Assembly: GCA_002778095.1 (NCBI GenBank)
Contig: PCDL01000021.1
Span: 5,005,501 to 5,069,500 of the forward strand
DNA from: Fragosphaeria purpurea
Lineage: Eukaryota; Ascomycota; Sordariomycetes; Ophiostomatales; Ophiostomataceae
Direction: 5' to 3'
DNA: 64,000 bases
Shown here: positions 56,046 through 64,000 of the stretch, one piece after another
How positions within the stretch are numbered: position 1 is the first letter of the stretch
How the letters are laid out: each line of letters begins with the position of its first letter
Program-made: the position numbers and the translations under genes
The notes under the pieces: generated by a model
Databases searched by the model: none
Told to the model about the DNA's origin: nothing
The model's input: the letters and a program-made list of their open reading frames with translations, nothing else

Positions 56046-57962
56046 CTATAGTTTAACGTCGCCGCCTATTGACACTTTTTTCTGAACACTGACCGGTTTT
56101 GCCGTCTTCGAGACAGCGACGGGCTTTTGCGTAAAAGCATCGGCCAAAGCAAGGCCGCCGTACGCCACGACGCCCAGTATTGTAACGAGGTCCATGACGT
56201 GGACCACCCACCAGATGTGTTCCCGCCCGAACGCGCACGTGGCGTACTCAAACTGCCACTCCCACGTGTCTTCGTCAAACCACGCGCTCAGCAGGCCCGC
56301 GTTGCCGCCAAACGCGCCCATCATGCTACGCACCGTAATTTCCCGCAAGCCCGGGAAGCCCTCACGATGCATCAGGGCCTCGTCCTGCGCTGCTGCCCAC
56401 CGCACCGCTTCCCACTCGCGCTTGTCGTCGGGAATGGCGTGCGACTGGTTGATGTAGTGGTACGTGTCGCACCCTTCGTGGTCGTGGCCGTTCAGGATGA
56501 CGCCCCGCCGGCCCTTGCCCCGGCCCGGCGCCTCCACGTCGCCGTGCATGCCAAAGAGGCCCTGCAGGAACCCGCGGCTTGCGTCTTCGCTGAGCAGGTT
56601 CTGCTCCCTCAGCGAGCCGTCCTCGTCGTGGAACGCGAAAAAGGGTGCGTCAGTGCAGACGCCCTCGGGCTTGAAGAGCGGAATGTGCGTCAGGACCACG
56701 GTGAAGTGGCCCTCGTACTCCACAGCCGATGCAGTGTTGATGGCGGCGTTGATGAACCCGTACGTCTCGTCCTGGATCTCGGCGCTTTCGGCGGGCGTGT
56801 CCAGCACCATGTCGTTGACGTTAATGATGCGCAGCTCGGGCAACAGCCGGTTGGAGTCCGGGTTGGTGGTTTCGTTGTAAACCGTGGCGGCGCCGGCAGC
56901 GGTGAGCAGGCCAGGCGGCAGCTCGAATCGCAGCTCGTAGTTGGCCTTGCCGAAAAACTGCTCGAAGCGCGCGAGCCGCTCCGCCGTGACGTCGCCGGCG
57001 TAGCCAATGTCGTGGTTGCCGGCGACGTTGATGACCCGCGCTGTCCACGCCTCGGCGTCTTCGTCCGAGAAGGGCGCCGCGCCCAGGTAGCCGGACAGGT
57101 CGTACTCGTCTGCAGGGTACAGCGCGAGGTGGTCGGGTACGCGCTCGGCGCCGCGGACCACGCGGGTCCAGTAGCGGTCTGCGCGCGCAGAGAATTCGTC
57201 GTCTTCGATCCACTGGCTGCCGAGGAGGTCGCCCAGCACCGCGACGTGGGTCGGGACGGTCCACCACCGCATGGTGCGAAAAATGTGCGCCAGGTAGTAG
57301 TCGTTGCCGAACAAATCCACGCGCTTGCGGACCGACTCGACGGTGCTAGGGATGTCCAAGAACCAAAAGTCGATGACGTTGTGCAAGACCTGGCGGATGC
57401 GCTCGCGCAGGATCAGGTCGGAGGTCTGAAACGTGGCATGTTCGATGGCGGCGGCGAGGTTGGGAAAGGAGGCGCTGTGCGCGTTCGGGATCGAGGTGTC
57501 GCCCTCCAGCTGCGGGTCGCCCAGCGCGAGCAGGCGGAACGGCGCCAGGCGGGTCGGTCTGCGTGTCGCCGCATCGAGCTGTGTGTCACCGTCGTTGCCG
57601 CCGCCGCCGCCGCCGGCCACTGCGTAGCCACCCAAACTGGGTGGCAAGTGCAGCTTCAAAGTCGAGACGAAAGCGGCAAAGGCATCGTCAGATGTGCCGC
57701 CGGCATGTGGCGGATGGTTGTTTCGGTCGGTGTGATGATCGACCGGCAGAGGAAAGGCGCACTGGCCGAAGACAGGGTAGAGGTAGATGTAGACTGTCAG
57801 CAACAGCGACAGTGGACCGAGGACTCGCAAGACATTGCGGAGGAGGACCGCACGGGAGGAGGACATGTGTAGGACTGCATAAGGATGTTGTTCGCGTGCG
57901 GCAGAGAGTGATCGCAGTATTTCCAACCCAGAAAAAGTAAACGATGTTGTTTTGCTTGGCAT
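56046..57962 (-). CDS. TED1: Ted1/Cdc1-like GPI-anchor phosphoesterase
   Basis: Single exon, 638 residues. One N-terminal membrane helix (LRVLGPLSLLLTVYIYLYPVF) and one C-terminal helix (IWWVVHVMDLVTILGVVAYG) frame a metallophosphoesterase domain with LLALGDPQLEG, then VAVLGDLLGS, NVAGNHDIGY and NGHDHEGCDTYHY supplying the metal ligands. Yeast Ted1 removes ethanolamine phosphate from the second mannose of GPI anchors in the ER. Gene length and motif order agree with fungal orthologues. The ATG at 57962 gives a 32-residue extension; the Met at 57866, directly before SSSRAVLLRNVLRVLG, fits orthologues better. A short glycine tract (GGGGGGN) lies near residue 115. Confidence 0.9.
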   Translation of the reverse strand: MPSKTTSFTFSGLEILRSLSAAREQHPYAVLHMSSSRAVLLRNVLRVLGPLSLLLTVYIYLYPVFGQCAFPLPVDHHTDRNNHPPHAGGTSDDAFAAFVSTLKLHLPPSLGGYAVAGGGGGGNDGDTQLDAATRRPTRLAPFRLLALGDPQLEGDTSIPNAHSASFPNLAAAIEHATFQTSDLILRERIRQVLHNVIDFWFLDIPSTVESVRKRVDLFGNDYYLAHIFRTMRWWTVPTHVAVLGDLLGSQWIEDDEFSARADRYWTRVVRGAERVPDHLALYPADEYDLSGYLGAAPFSDEDAEAWTARVINVAGNHDIGYAGDVTAERLARFEQFFGKANYELRFELPPGLLTAAGAATVYNETTNPDSNRLLPELRIINVNDMVLDTPAESAEIQDETYGFINAAINTASAVEYEGHFTVVLTHIPLFKPEGVCTDAPFFAFHDEDGSLREQNLLSEDASRGFLQGLFGMHGDVEAPGRGKGRRGVILNGHDHEGCDTYHYINQSHAIPDDKREWEAVRWAAAQDEALMHREGFPGLREITVRSMMGAFGGNAGLLSAWFDEDTWEWQFEYATCAFGREHIWWVVHVMDLVTILGVVAYGGLALADAFTQKPVAVSKTAKPVSVQKKVSIGGDVKL

Positions 57963-58470
57963 ATGTCGAGAGGGAAAATCGAGAACTGCAGAAGGGTCTA
58001 GCCTTTAAGCTCTAAAAGGGATACATCAGACGAAACACGTCAAAATCGAAATGCGACGCGCCCCTGCCGTTCTAGGGGTATTTTCGGCCCCACATTAAAT
58101 TCTGACTGTAAGCGTATCAAGGCCACAAAACTCGTAAGGCAGAATGCGGCCGACTCTCCTATGTATCTGTATATAGCTATACGAGTTATTTTGACACGAC
58201 ATCGTCGACTCTTCGAAATGAATTTCGCATTCATGATGATTTGGTAGCAAGTGGTATCTCTGGCGGGACGTTGTGCCCTAGCCATCCGTCATACGCCGGT
58301 ATTACGTCTCTGTTCCATTCCCTTTTCCCCTGGTTTCCCCCCTGCGGTTCGTACGCTTTTGCCTTTTTTGCCTTTTCCCGTAATGCCGCTTCCGTTTTAT
58401 TCTCATTTGGTTCTTCTTGTTTGGTCCTTTCTTCTGTTTTTCGTAAGGTGAAATACTCCATTTGCTCTGT
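57963..58470. other. intergenic
   Basis: 508 bp between two same-strand genes; the right half is pyrimidine-rich on the plus strand. No gene seen. Confidence 0.6.
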
Positions 58471-58945
58471 TTATTCCTCGTCAATCAGAACGGGAATGTC
58501 GACCGTAAAGACCGGCTCGCTGTCCAGTGCCTCCTCTGTTTGTATAGCGAAGGCCAATGCTGTATTCTCCCGGAGCTTCAGACTCGATGGCGTCGCCTCA
58601 CCGCTGGTATCCAGAGGCTTCCAACCAGCCTCGAAATCCCGAGGATTCTTGGGCACGGCGTAGGACACCCGGTAGGTGTCACCTTTCTTTGGAACGGGCG
58701 TCACGCCAGGGCGAGAGGCCGAGATGGTCAAGCCATTGGGATAGGACTCGCGCAAGACTTCGAGAAGCTCTTCGGATATTTCCGCGAATTTGGCAAGCTG
58801 GTCGACAAAGAGGAAGACGGTCTGCGTGCCGTATTTGAACCGCAGCGAGATGCCGGTGACGTCGTCGTCTCTTGCCTGCCAGTAAAATGGGACGTTAGAC
58901 CGCTGCTGTACCGTACAATATATTCCAAAAAAGAACTCTTACCAT
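58471..58945 (-). CDS. conserved small protein of unknown function (ATG-only first exon)
   Basis: Exon 1 would be just the start codon (58945-58943) directly followed by donor GTAAGA. Exon 2 (58875-58471) starts after an ACTGGCAG acceptor with a TCTAAC branch upstream (67-nt intron). The product has 135 residues: ARDDDVTGISLRFKYGTQTV, FLFVDQLAKFAEISEELLEVL, then SYPNGLTISASRPG and an acidic end (VDIPVLIDEE). No upstream in-frame ATG continues into exon 2 without splicing. I do not recognise the family; the compact acidic alpha/beta pattern suggests a ubiquitin-like or adaptor fold, which is a guess. The gene is divergent from the Tim17-family gene, with 271 bp between the starts. Confidence 0.75.
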
Positions 58946-59216
58946 TGCAATTTATTGTGAAGGACAAATGCAAGGGCCCGTTCAGAACAGAAGCAATTCG
59001 GAAACTGAAGAAACATGACTGTAGAGCTCGATTATTGCTTAAAACAGCCATTCGCAATAGGCGGCAGCGCAGGTGGGGTCAGCTCGGACAGCCAATCAGA
59101 TCTACTGCAATCTGTGCTCTCAGTGCCTAGACGGAGTTTTCGCTGTCGCAGCAAAGAAAGCTTCCTTTTCCAGCCCCAACAGCTTTCTGCCAGTTGCGCC
59201 AAACACTCCGTTCCAA
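58946..59216. promoter_or_regulatory. short bidirectional promoter
   Basis: 271 bp shared by the small conserved gene and the Tim17-family gene; a CCAAT box lies near 59,090. The two genes are probably co-expressed. Confidence 0.45.
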
Positions 59217-60013
59217 ATGGCCAACGCAAAAGAACAAAACGGCGTGCCCGCCCATCCCAGCATAGCTCCACCGCCAGCCACCGATATGGATGAGCTGTGG
59301 CGGCAGTCCCGCCTGTCTCTGCCCGACGTCCTTCGAATCCCGGTCGCCGCCATGGCGTCCTTCACGGTGGGCATGGGCCTCGGGGTCGTGCAGGGCAGCA
59401 CGATGGCTGGCATGCGGTTCCGGGCCGAGCACGCGCACAAGCTGCCCCAGACGACGGCCGGCTGGTACCTCTACCACAAATCCAAAAATTACCACGTCGC
59501 CTACGGCGGCATACGCGAGGGCCTGCGGATGGGCGCCAAGGTGTCCTTCTGGACGACCGCCATGTTCGGCATCGAGACGCTGTTTGACAAGTACCGGGGA
59601 ACCATGGACCTAGTCAACACCGTTCTCGCCTGCGTGACGGTGGCTGGCGGGTTCAGCCTGTGGAGTACGTTCTTGCAACCTTACTTCCGTCTCCCCGGCT
59701 TCTCACCGTTCAGTGTGAATCATCGACGACTTTTTGTTTTGCTTTGCATGTTTGATGTTGCGTCAGTGGCCTCATAGACGAGATTTTTCGCTAACGAACG
59801 TGACTAGATCGGTTCCCTCTCCCCACGGCGGCGCGAACAACCAAGACGGCCATTCTCGTCGGGCTCGCGTACGGCGGCGTCCAGGACCTCGCAAGCGTTG
59901 CGCGTGGCCGGCACGTGAGCTACGTCGACTATCTGCGGAAAAAGTTCCACAGGGGAAAGGACGGAGGAGACGACACATATACGCAGCACCAGCAACAGCC
60001 AACCGAACGATGA
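59217..60013 (+). CDS. Tim17/Tim22/Tim23-family membrane protein
   Basis: Exons 59217-59664 and 59808-60013 (143-nt intron, donor GTACGT, acceptor TAG, branch CTAAC) give 217 residues. Four hydrophobic segments with GxxxG-like spacing (VAAMASFTVGMGLGVVQGS, GGIREGLRMGAKVSFWTTAM, TVLACVTVAGGFSLW, ILVGLAYGGVQDLASVA) match the Tim17 superfamily. Several such proteins are mitochondrial or peroxisomal inner/outer membrane components. The exact orthologue is not clear to me; the length is greater than Tim17 or Tim23 core subunits, with a charged C-terminal tail ending QHQQQPTER. The ATG has a good CCAA context. Confidence 0.82.
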
Positions 60014-60767
60014 GAGAGCTTTGTCGTCGTTCGTTTTGTTTCGGCGAATATTACAACACCGAATTTCCTGCCTTCTCGGCCTAGGTTCGCCTCTGCTTTC
60101 TCTTCAGCATTGTGTCACTAGCCTGCAAAAGATAGAGCGCTGCGTTGCCAATTCAAGCCCCTGGACTCGTGGTCGCATTCCCAGCTCCGAAGACGGGCGG
60201 GTGGGACGGGGCTTTCGTGTGCTGGAAGCCCCTTCTATGGTCGGTCAACTGGCACGGAGTTAATACCCCAGTTCGCCTAATTGTTGGCGCGTGAGTGCCA
60301 GCTTAGGGGCGGCTCCCCCCAGCGGCTACCAGCGGCATTTTGGCCCCACGTGCCCCCTGATAAGCTGTAAGGAGAGTCGCCTCGCAATGATCGCTTGATA
60401 AGACAAAGAGACGAAAGGGCGATCCGCGAACAAACAGCAGGCACGAGTCGCTGGCCATGGGCAAAAGGAGGGTACTCGCTCCGCATGGAATTGCGTAGGT
60501 AGTACGTCAATCGAATCGGCCGATTTCGACGGCTACCAAACAGGAAGGTCACCAAACACTGGGAGTTCGTATTTCCTCCATATTCATTTATATCTACTTC
60601 ATCCCCCTCGTGGTCTAGATCATCAATGCTATGTTTAGTCCCTTACTTGTCTCTCTCTTTGCTCACTGATAAGCCAAATTTTGTTCTTTTTAAAGATTTT
60701 AATTCCAATTTTTTTTTCTCTCCATGCTTGAGAAGCTTTGCCACGTTTGATTCGCGAATCTCTTGCA
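60014..60767. other. intergenic, upstream of the proline dehydrogenase gene
   Basis: 754 bp. It contains at least two upstream ATGs before the main start (60626, long frame overlapping the gene in another frame; 60724, eight codons). No recognised promoter element. Confidence 0.5.
60724..60750 (+). other. upstream ORF in the proline dehydrogenase leader
   Basis: An eight-codon reading frame (MLEKLCHV then TGA) ends 17 nt before the main ATG. It may reduce translation if it is part of the mRNA. Confidence 0.35.
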
Positions 60768-62394
60768 ATGCTGATAGCCCATTCATCACCGACGCGTTTG
60801 CTATCATCGCGAGGTCACTTTTCGCTCGCCCTCTCGCCAAAGGGGCAGCTGATTGCTGCATCTTGCTCTCACTTTCGTCTCATTCACACATCAAAAAACC
60901 GGCCCAGTCCGCCGTACTCTGCCAGCCTGGTGCCGCACAACGGACAGAATGCCTACCACCAACCACAGACAGACACGGGGGCATCTACGACGGACAGCAC
61001 GACAACTGCGCCCTTATCGGTTCTGCCGTTGACGTCGGTCCTCCGGTCGCTGATGACGACGACCGTGTCGTCGTCTCCGCTCTTGTTGAAGCCGTCCATG
61101 GCCGTCATGACGGCGTTGGCCAACAGCAGTAGCCCGCTCTGGAACCCCGATAAGAATCCGCTCTTACGCTACGTACTGAAGAACACCTTCTATGCACAGT
61201 TTTGCGCCGGCGAAACCCCCCAGGAGGTGCGGGCGACCATGGGCGGCTTGAAACAAATCGGGTTCGACGGTGTCATCCTCGGCTATGCGAAAGAAGTCGT
61301 CATGGAAGAGGAGGAAGAGCACGGCCTGTCGTCGTACAATGATGAGGGGCGGCAAGATGTTACGAAAGACGAGATCAAAGCGTGGGCAGAAGGGACCATG
61401 CAAACGCTCCGGCTGGCAGAAGCCGGCGACTTTGTTGCTTTGAAGTCAGTGGAAATCCCAGAAAGGGAAAGCCATGAAAAAAATATCACTTGTTGGCTTG
61501 TCAACCCCCGCCTACTAACCACAAATATTCCACAGATTCACGGGCGCCGGCCTTCAAGCACTGCACCATCTGTCCCAACGCCTCCCTCCCTCGCCTACCC
61601 TCGCCGACGCCATTGACAGCATCTGCACCCTCGCGGTGTCCCGCGGTGTCCGCCTTTTGTTCGATGCCGAACAAGACGCCGTGCAGGCCGGCATCGACGA
61701 CTGGACGCTGGCATACATGCGCAAGTACAACTCACGCGAGCGTGCTGTGGTGTACGGCACGTACCAAGCGTACCTGAAATCCACCCCCAAAACCGTGTCG
61801 AAGCACCTCCGCGCTGCACGCGAGGGCTGCTTTGCCCTCGGTGTGAAGCTGGTGCGTGGCGCCTACCTCGGGTCCGACCCGCGGCACCTGATCCACGACA
61901 CCAAAGCCGACACGGACGCGGCGTACGACGGCATCGCCGAAGCCATTTTGCGGCGAGAGTGGCGGTCTCCGCTCGAGCACCCCACAGGCGGCGGAGGCAC
62001 CTTTCCCAACGTGCACCTCGTGCTGGCATCGCACAACGCTGAGAGCGTCCGCCGGGCACGCGCCGTCATGGCCGCTGGAGCCGCCACCGCGGATGTGGCG
62101 TTTGGCCAGCTGCAGGGCATGGCTGACGAGATCAGCTGCCAGCTCGTCTCAGAGAAGAAGAAAACCCAGGCGGCAAAGGCAGCGACGACCGCGGCCGCAG
62201 CTGCGGGAGTTGCGGCGCCCCCGATTCAGGTATACAAATACCTGGTCTGGGGCTCGACGGGCGAGTGCATGAAATACCTGCTGCGGCGCGCACGCGAGAA
62301 CCAAGATGCGGTCCAGCGAACCAAGCACAGCCAACGTGCCATGTGGAACGAGGTGGTGCGACGGGTGAAGCAAGGCGTCTTTCGTAGAGCATAG
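60768..62394 (+). CDS. PUT1: proline dehydrogenase, mitochondrial
   Basis: Exons 60768-61444 and 61536-62394 (91-nt intron, donor GTCAGT, branch CTAAC, acceptor CACAG) give 511 residues. The N-terminus is basic and Ser-rich (LIAHSSPTRLLSSRGHFSLAL) and fits a mitochondrial presequence. PRODH domain landmarks: FTGAGLQAL, LLFDAEQDAVQAGIDDW, GVKLVRGAYLGSDPR, LASHNAESV, AFGQLQGMADEIS, KYLVWGSTGECMKYLLRRARENQDA. It oxidises proline to delta-1-pyrroline-5-carboxylate with FAD and feeds electrons to the respiratory chain. An Ala/Lys-rich insert (KKKTQAAKAATTAAAAAG) near residue 455 is extra to the core. Confidence 0.95.
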
Positions 62395-62547
62395 ACAGAA
62401 GGGGTTAAATAGCGTGTGCTGCGAGGCACGAAGGAAGGATAGCGAGAATTTTGTAACGACGGCCAATGAGAACAGCGAAGCCTTTTGTTTTTTCTTTGTT
62501 TTTTTTGTTTGTTTTTTTCTCGAGACGAGAAAATGCAAACATCCTTT

Positions 62548-63226
62548 TTATAATCCGCGTAGGGCCATGGCGCCCAGTACGAGCAATTCTGTTTCCTTGC
62601 GAACAGCGGTAGCACCGCCGACGTTCCGGCCCGTGAGCGACGGCACGCCGTTGAGCTTGAAGTATTTCTTCACCTTGGCCATATCTGTGCAGGCCTCGAT
62701 GGTTGCATCCGACAGGGGCACGGCCGTGCCTTGGACGTTGTCGCGCAGATGGGCCCACACGTCGTCGGCGGCTGCTTGGCTGTCGTCGTCCGCGACGGGA
62801 TAGAGAATCTTGATCGCAAAAAGGGCTTTTGTGTCGGCCGACACGCCGAACCGTCGATACGCTTCCGCAATCTGCGCAGCTTGTCAGCAAATGGGGGAGC
62901 TCATGACCTTCGCAAACGAGAACATCGCCGGAGCAGCACCCAACACCTACATTCACCGACGGACTGAGCGACAACACGGTCTCTGCATGCATGTTGGGCG
63001 TCTTGAGGCTGTTTCCGGCGTGCGCCAAGACGGCCTTGTAGACGGCTGCGACGAGGTGCGCGCGCGAGACGACGGCCGCCGCGTCGACAAAGGCGTACTC
63101 AAAGGCCGCGTTGCGCGCCACGAGCTGCGATTGCAAAAAGGCCGCGTTGCGCACGTCCAGGAACAAGGCCGCGTAGATGGCGTAGCCCGGTGGCAGGTGC
63201 TCGACGGCCACTCGTTCCAGCGACAT
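62548..63226 (-). CDS. CGI121: EKC/KEOPS complex subunit CGI121
   Basis: Exons 63226-62951 and 62871-62548 (79-nt intron, donor GTAGGT) give 199 residues. The fold-typical N-terminus (HLPPGYAIYAALFLDVRNAAF) and NSLKTPNMHAETVLSLSPS end exon 1. Exon 2 carries IAEAYRRFGVSADTKALFAIK, then VQGTAVPLSDATIEA, TDMAKVKKYFKLNG and the C-terminal ETELLVLGAMALRG, as in Cgi121/TPRKB. The KEOPS complex makes the t6A modification of tRNAs and affects telomeres. It converges on proline dehydrogenase with 153 bp between the stops. Confidence 0.93.
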
Positions 63227-64000
63227 GGTGGGCGAGGAGAGGGCGAAACTGGGTGTGGTGTGGGGGATGAAGAAGAAAAGTGGCGGAGGAAAGAGACGAT
63301 GTCGAAAAAAAGACGGCGGCGATTGTGGGGAATACTGAAGTCGGGGCATTGCACCCCTCCCCAGTTAGGCAACGCAGGTATTACAGAGCATTACAGAGCG
63401 ATATACTACAGTAGTTGCCATAGAAAATGGTCAAGAAAAAGCGCCGGCTATTTTGTCATACAGCCGGATAACCGCTGCAGGTTGGGCAGAAACTAGGCGT
63501 CGAGGCGTACAAGGCTGTGCCCGGAAAGCACAAACGAATCGCCTCGAGCTGGAGAAAGGTGTAGCCAAGATTTTTGTGTCCTTACTCTGTTTTTTTTTTT
63601 CTTCGTCGCCTTTTCAAAAGAGAAACGCCCGGTGGTGGTGATAGGATAGCCAATGTGGCTGGATGGGGCGGAACACGGCGTGACGCCCGGCATGGATTGT
63701 CCCCCTGTTCTCGCAGCATGCACTCAAATGCAATGTTTAGGTCGCCTGTGGCTGGCTGTTGATTTGCCACGAAACAAACTCATGGAGTAGGTGGTGCTGC
63801 TGTGCCGTTTCATACACCATCCAAATGCACAGCCCCGGCCGAGCCAAACTGCTCCTCTGGGGGACGTTTCTTTTCCTTTTAGAGGCCCCTAAGTGTAGCT
63901 TTCGTAATTTTTTTTGGTAATAATACTCGCAAGAGGAACTGTATATAAGAGCAAGAGAAAGAAGGACAGACGAAGGAAAAACTTTCGTGTTGAGCGGGCA
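63227..64000. other. intergenic up to the window edge
   Basis: 774 bp with no gene. The left part is the CGI121 promoter (G/A-rich and CT-repeat stretches); the right part looks like the promoter of a plus-strand gene beyond the edge. Confidence 0.5.
63942..63949 (+). promoter_or_regulatory. TATA box of a gene beyond the right edge
   Basis: TATATAAG about 50 bp before the window end, followed by a purine-rich leader as in other strongly expressed fungal genes. Confidence 0.45.

Noticed and set aside
56127..57872. 581-residue plus-strand frame opposite the Ted1-like gene
   Set aside because: Val/Arg/Ala-rich with no domain; the minus strand has all metallophosphoesterase motifs.
60626..61132. 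168-residue frame overlapping the proline dehydrogenase start
   Set aside because: No domain, and it overlaps a well-supported gene; kept only as an upstream ATG.
1..64000. tRNA genes, rRNA, CRISPR arrays, complete transposons
   Set aside because: A visual search for tRNA B-box patterns on both strands, long direct or inverted repeats and transposase or reverse transcriptase motifs found none. A covariance-model or repeat search was not possible here.

Overview
The window is chromosomal DNA of a filamentous ascomycete (Pezizomycotina; the codon use, gene content and short introns fit a Sordariomycete, but the order is not certain). Evidence: most genes are interrupted by 50-115 nt introns with GTRNGT-type donors, CTAAC-like branch points and YAG acceptors. 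There are three Zn2Cys6 regulators, a delta-8 sphingolipid desaturase, a GH55 glucanase, and typical mitochondrial and vacuolar housekeeping genes. No rRNA, tRNA, CRISPR array or intact transposon was seen. Exon joins were worked out by eye; every multi-exon model below keeps frame across all its junctions unless noted.

Left part (1-15.3 kb): a RidA-flavin amine oxidase fusion cut by the window start, a Zn2Cys6 regulator, an eight-exon acetamidase-like amidase, a cyclase-family hydrolase, an UNC-93-like transporter, a small DUF4267 membrane protein and a delta-8 sphingolipid desaturase. The first five together look like a set for using amines and amides as nitrogen sources. From 15.3 to 22.4 kb lies an interval of about 7 kb in which I find no convincing gene.

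Middle (22.4-38 kb): a secreted DUF1996 protein, an Upc2-like zinc-cluster regulator, an NAD-dependent epimerase/dehydratase-like protein, a class I methyltransferase, another zinc-cluster regulator, the decayed remains of an MFS drug transporter, a CPD photolyase with a likely alternative mitochondrial start, and a 1005-residue ankyrin-CorA-like membrane protein.

Cell-surface block (38.4-47.7 kb): a secreted Ser/Pro-rich protein with two carbohydrate-binding-like repeats, a seven-exon gene that joins a whole GH55 exo-beta-1,3-glucanase to a phosphatidylinositol phospholipase C X domain in one 1515-residue secreted product (the most unusual item in the window), and a single-pass Ser/Thr-rich membrane protein.

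Right part (48-64 kb) is mainly conserved housekeeping: a stand-alone NIF3/YqfO C-terminal-type protein, a UVRAG/Vps38-like autophagy protein, a 2EXR/F-box-like protein, TIM50, a Ted1-like GPI-anchor phosphoesterase, a small unknown protein whose first coding exon is only the ATG, a Tim17-family membrane protein, proline dehydrogenase and the KEOPS subunit CGI121. A TATA box at the right edge points to a further gene beyond the window.
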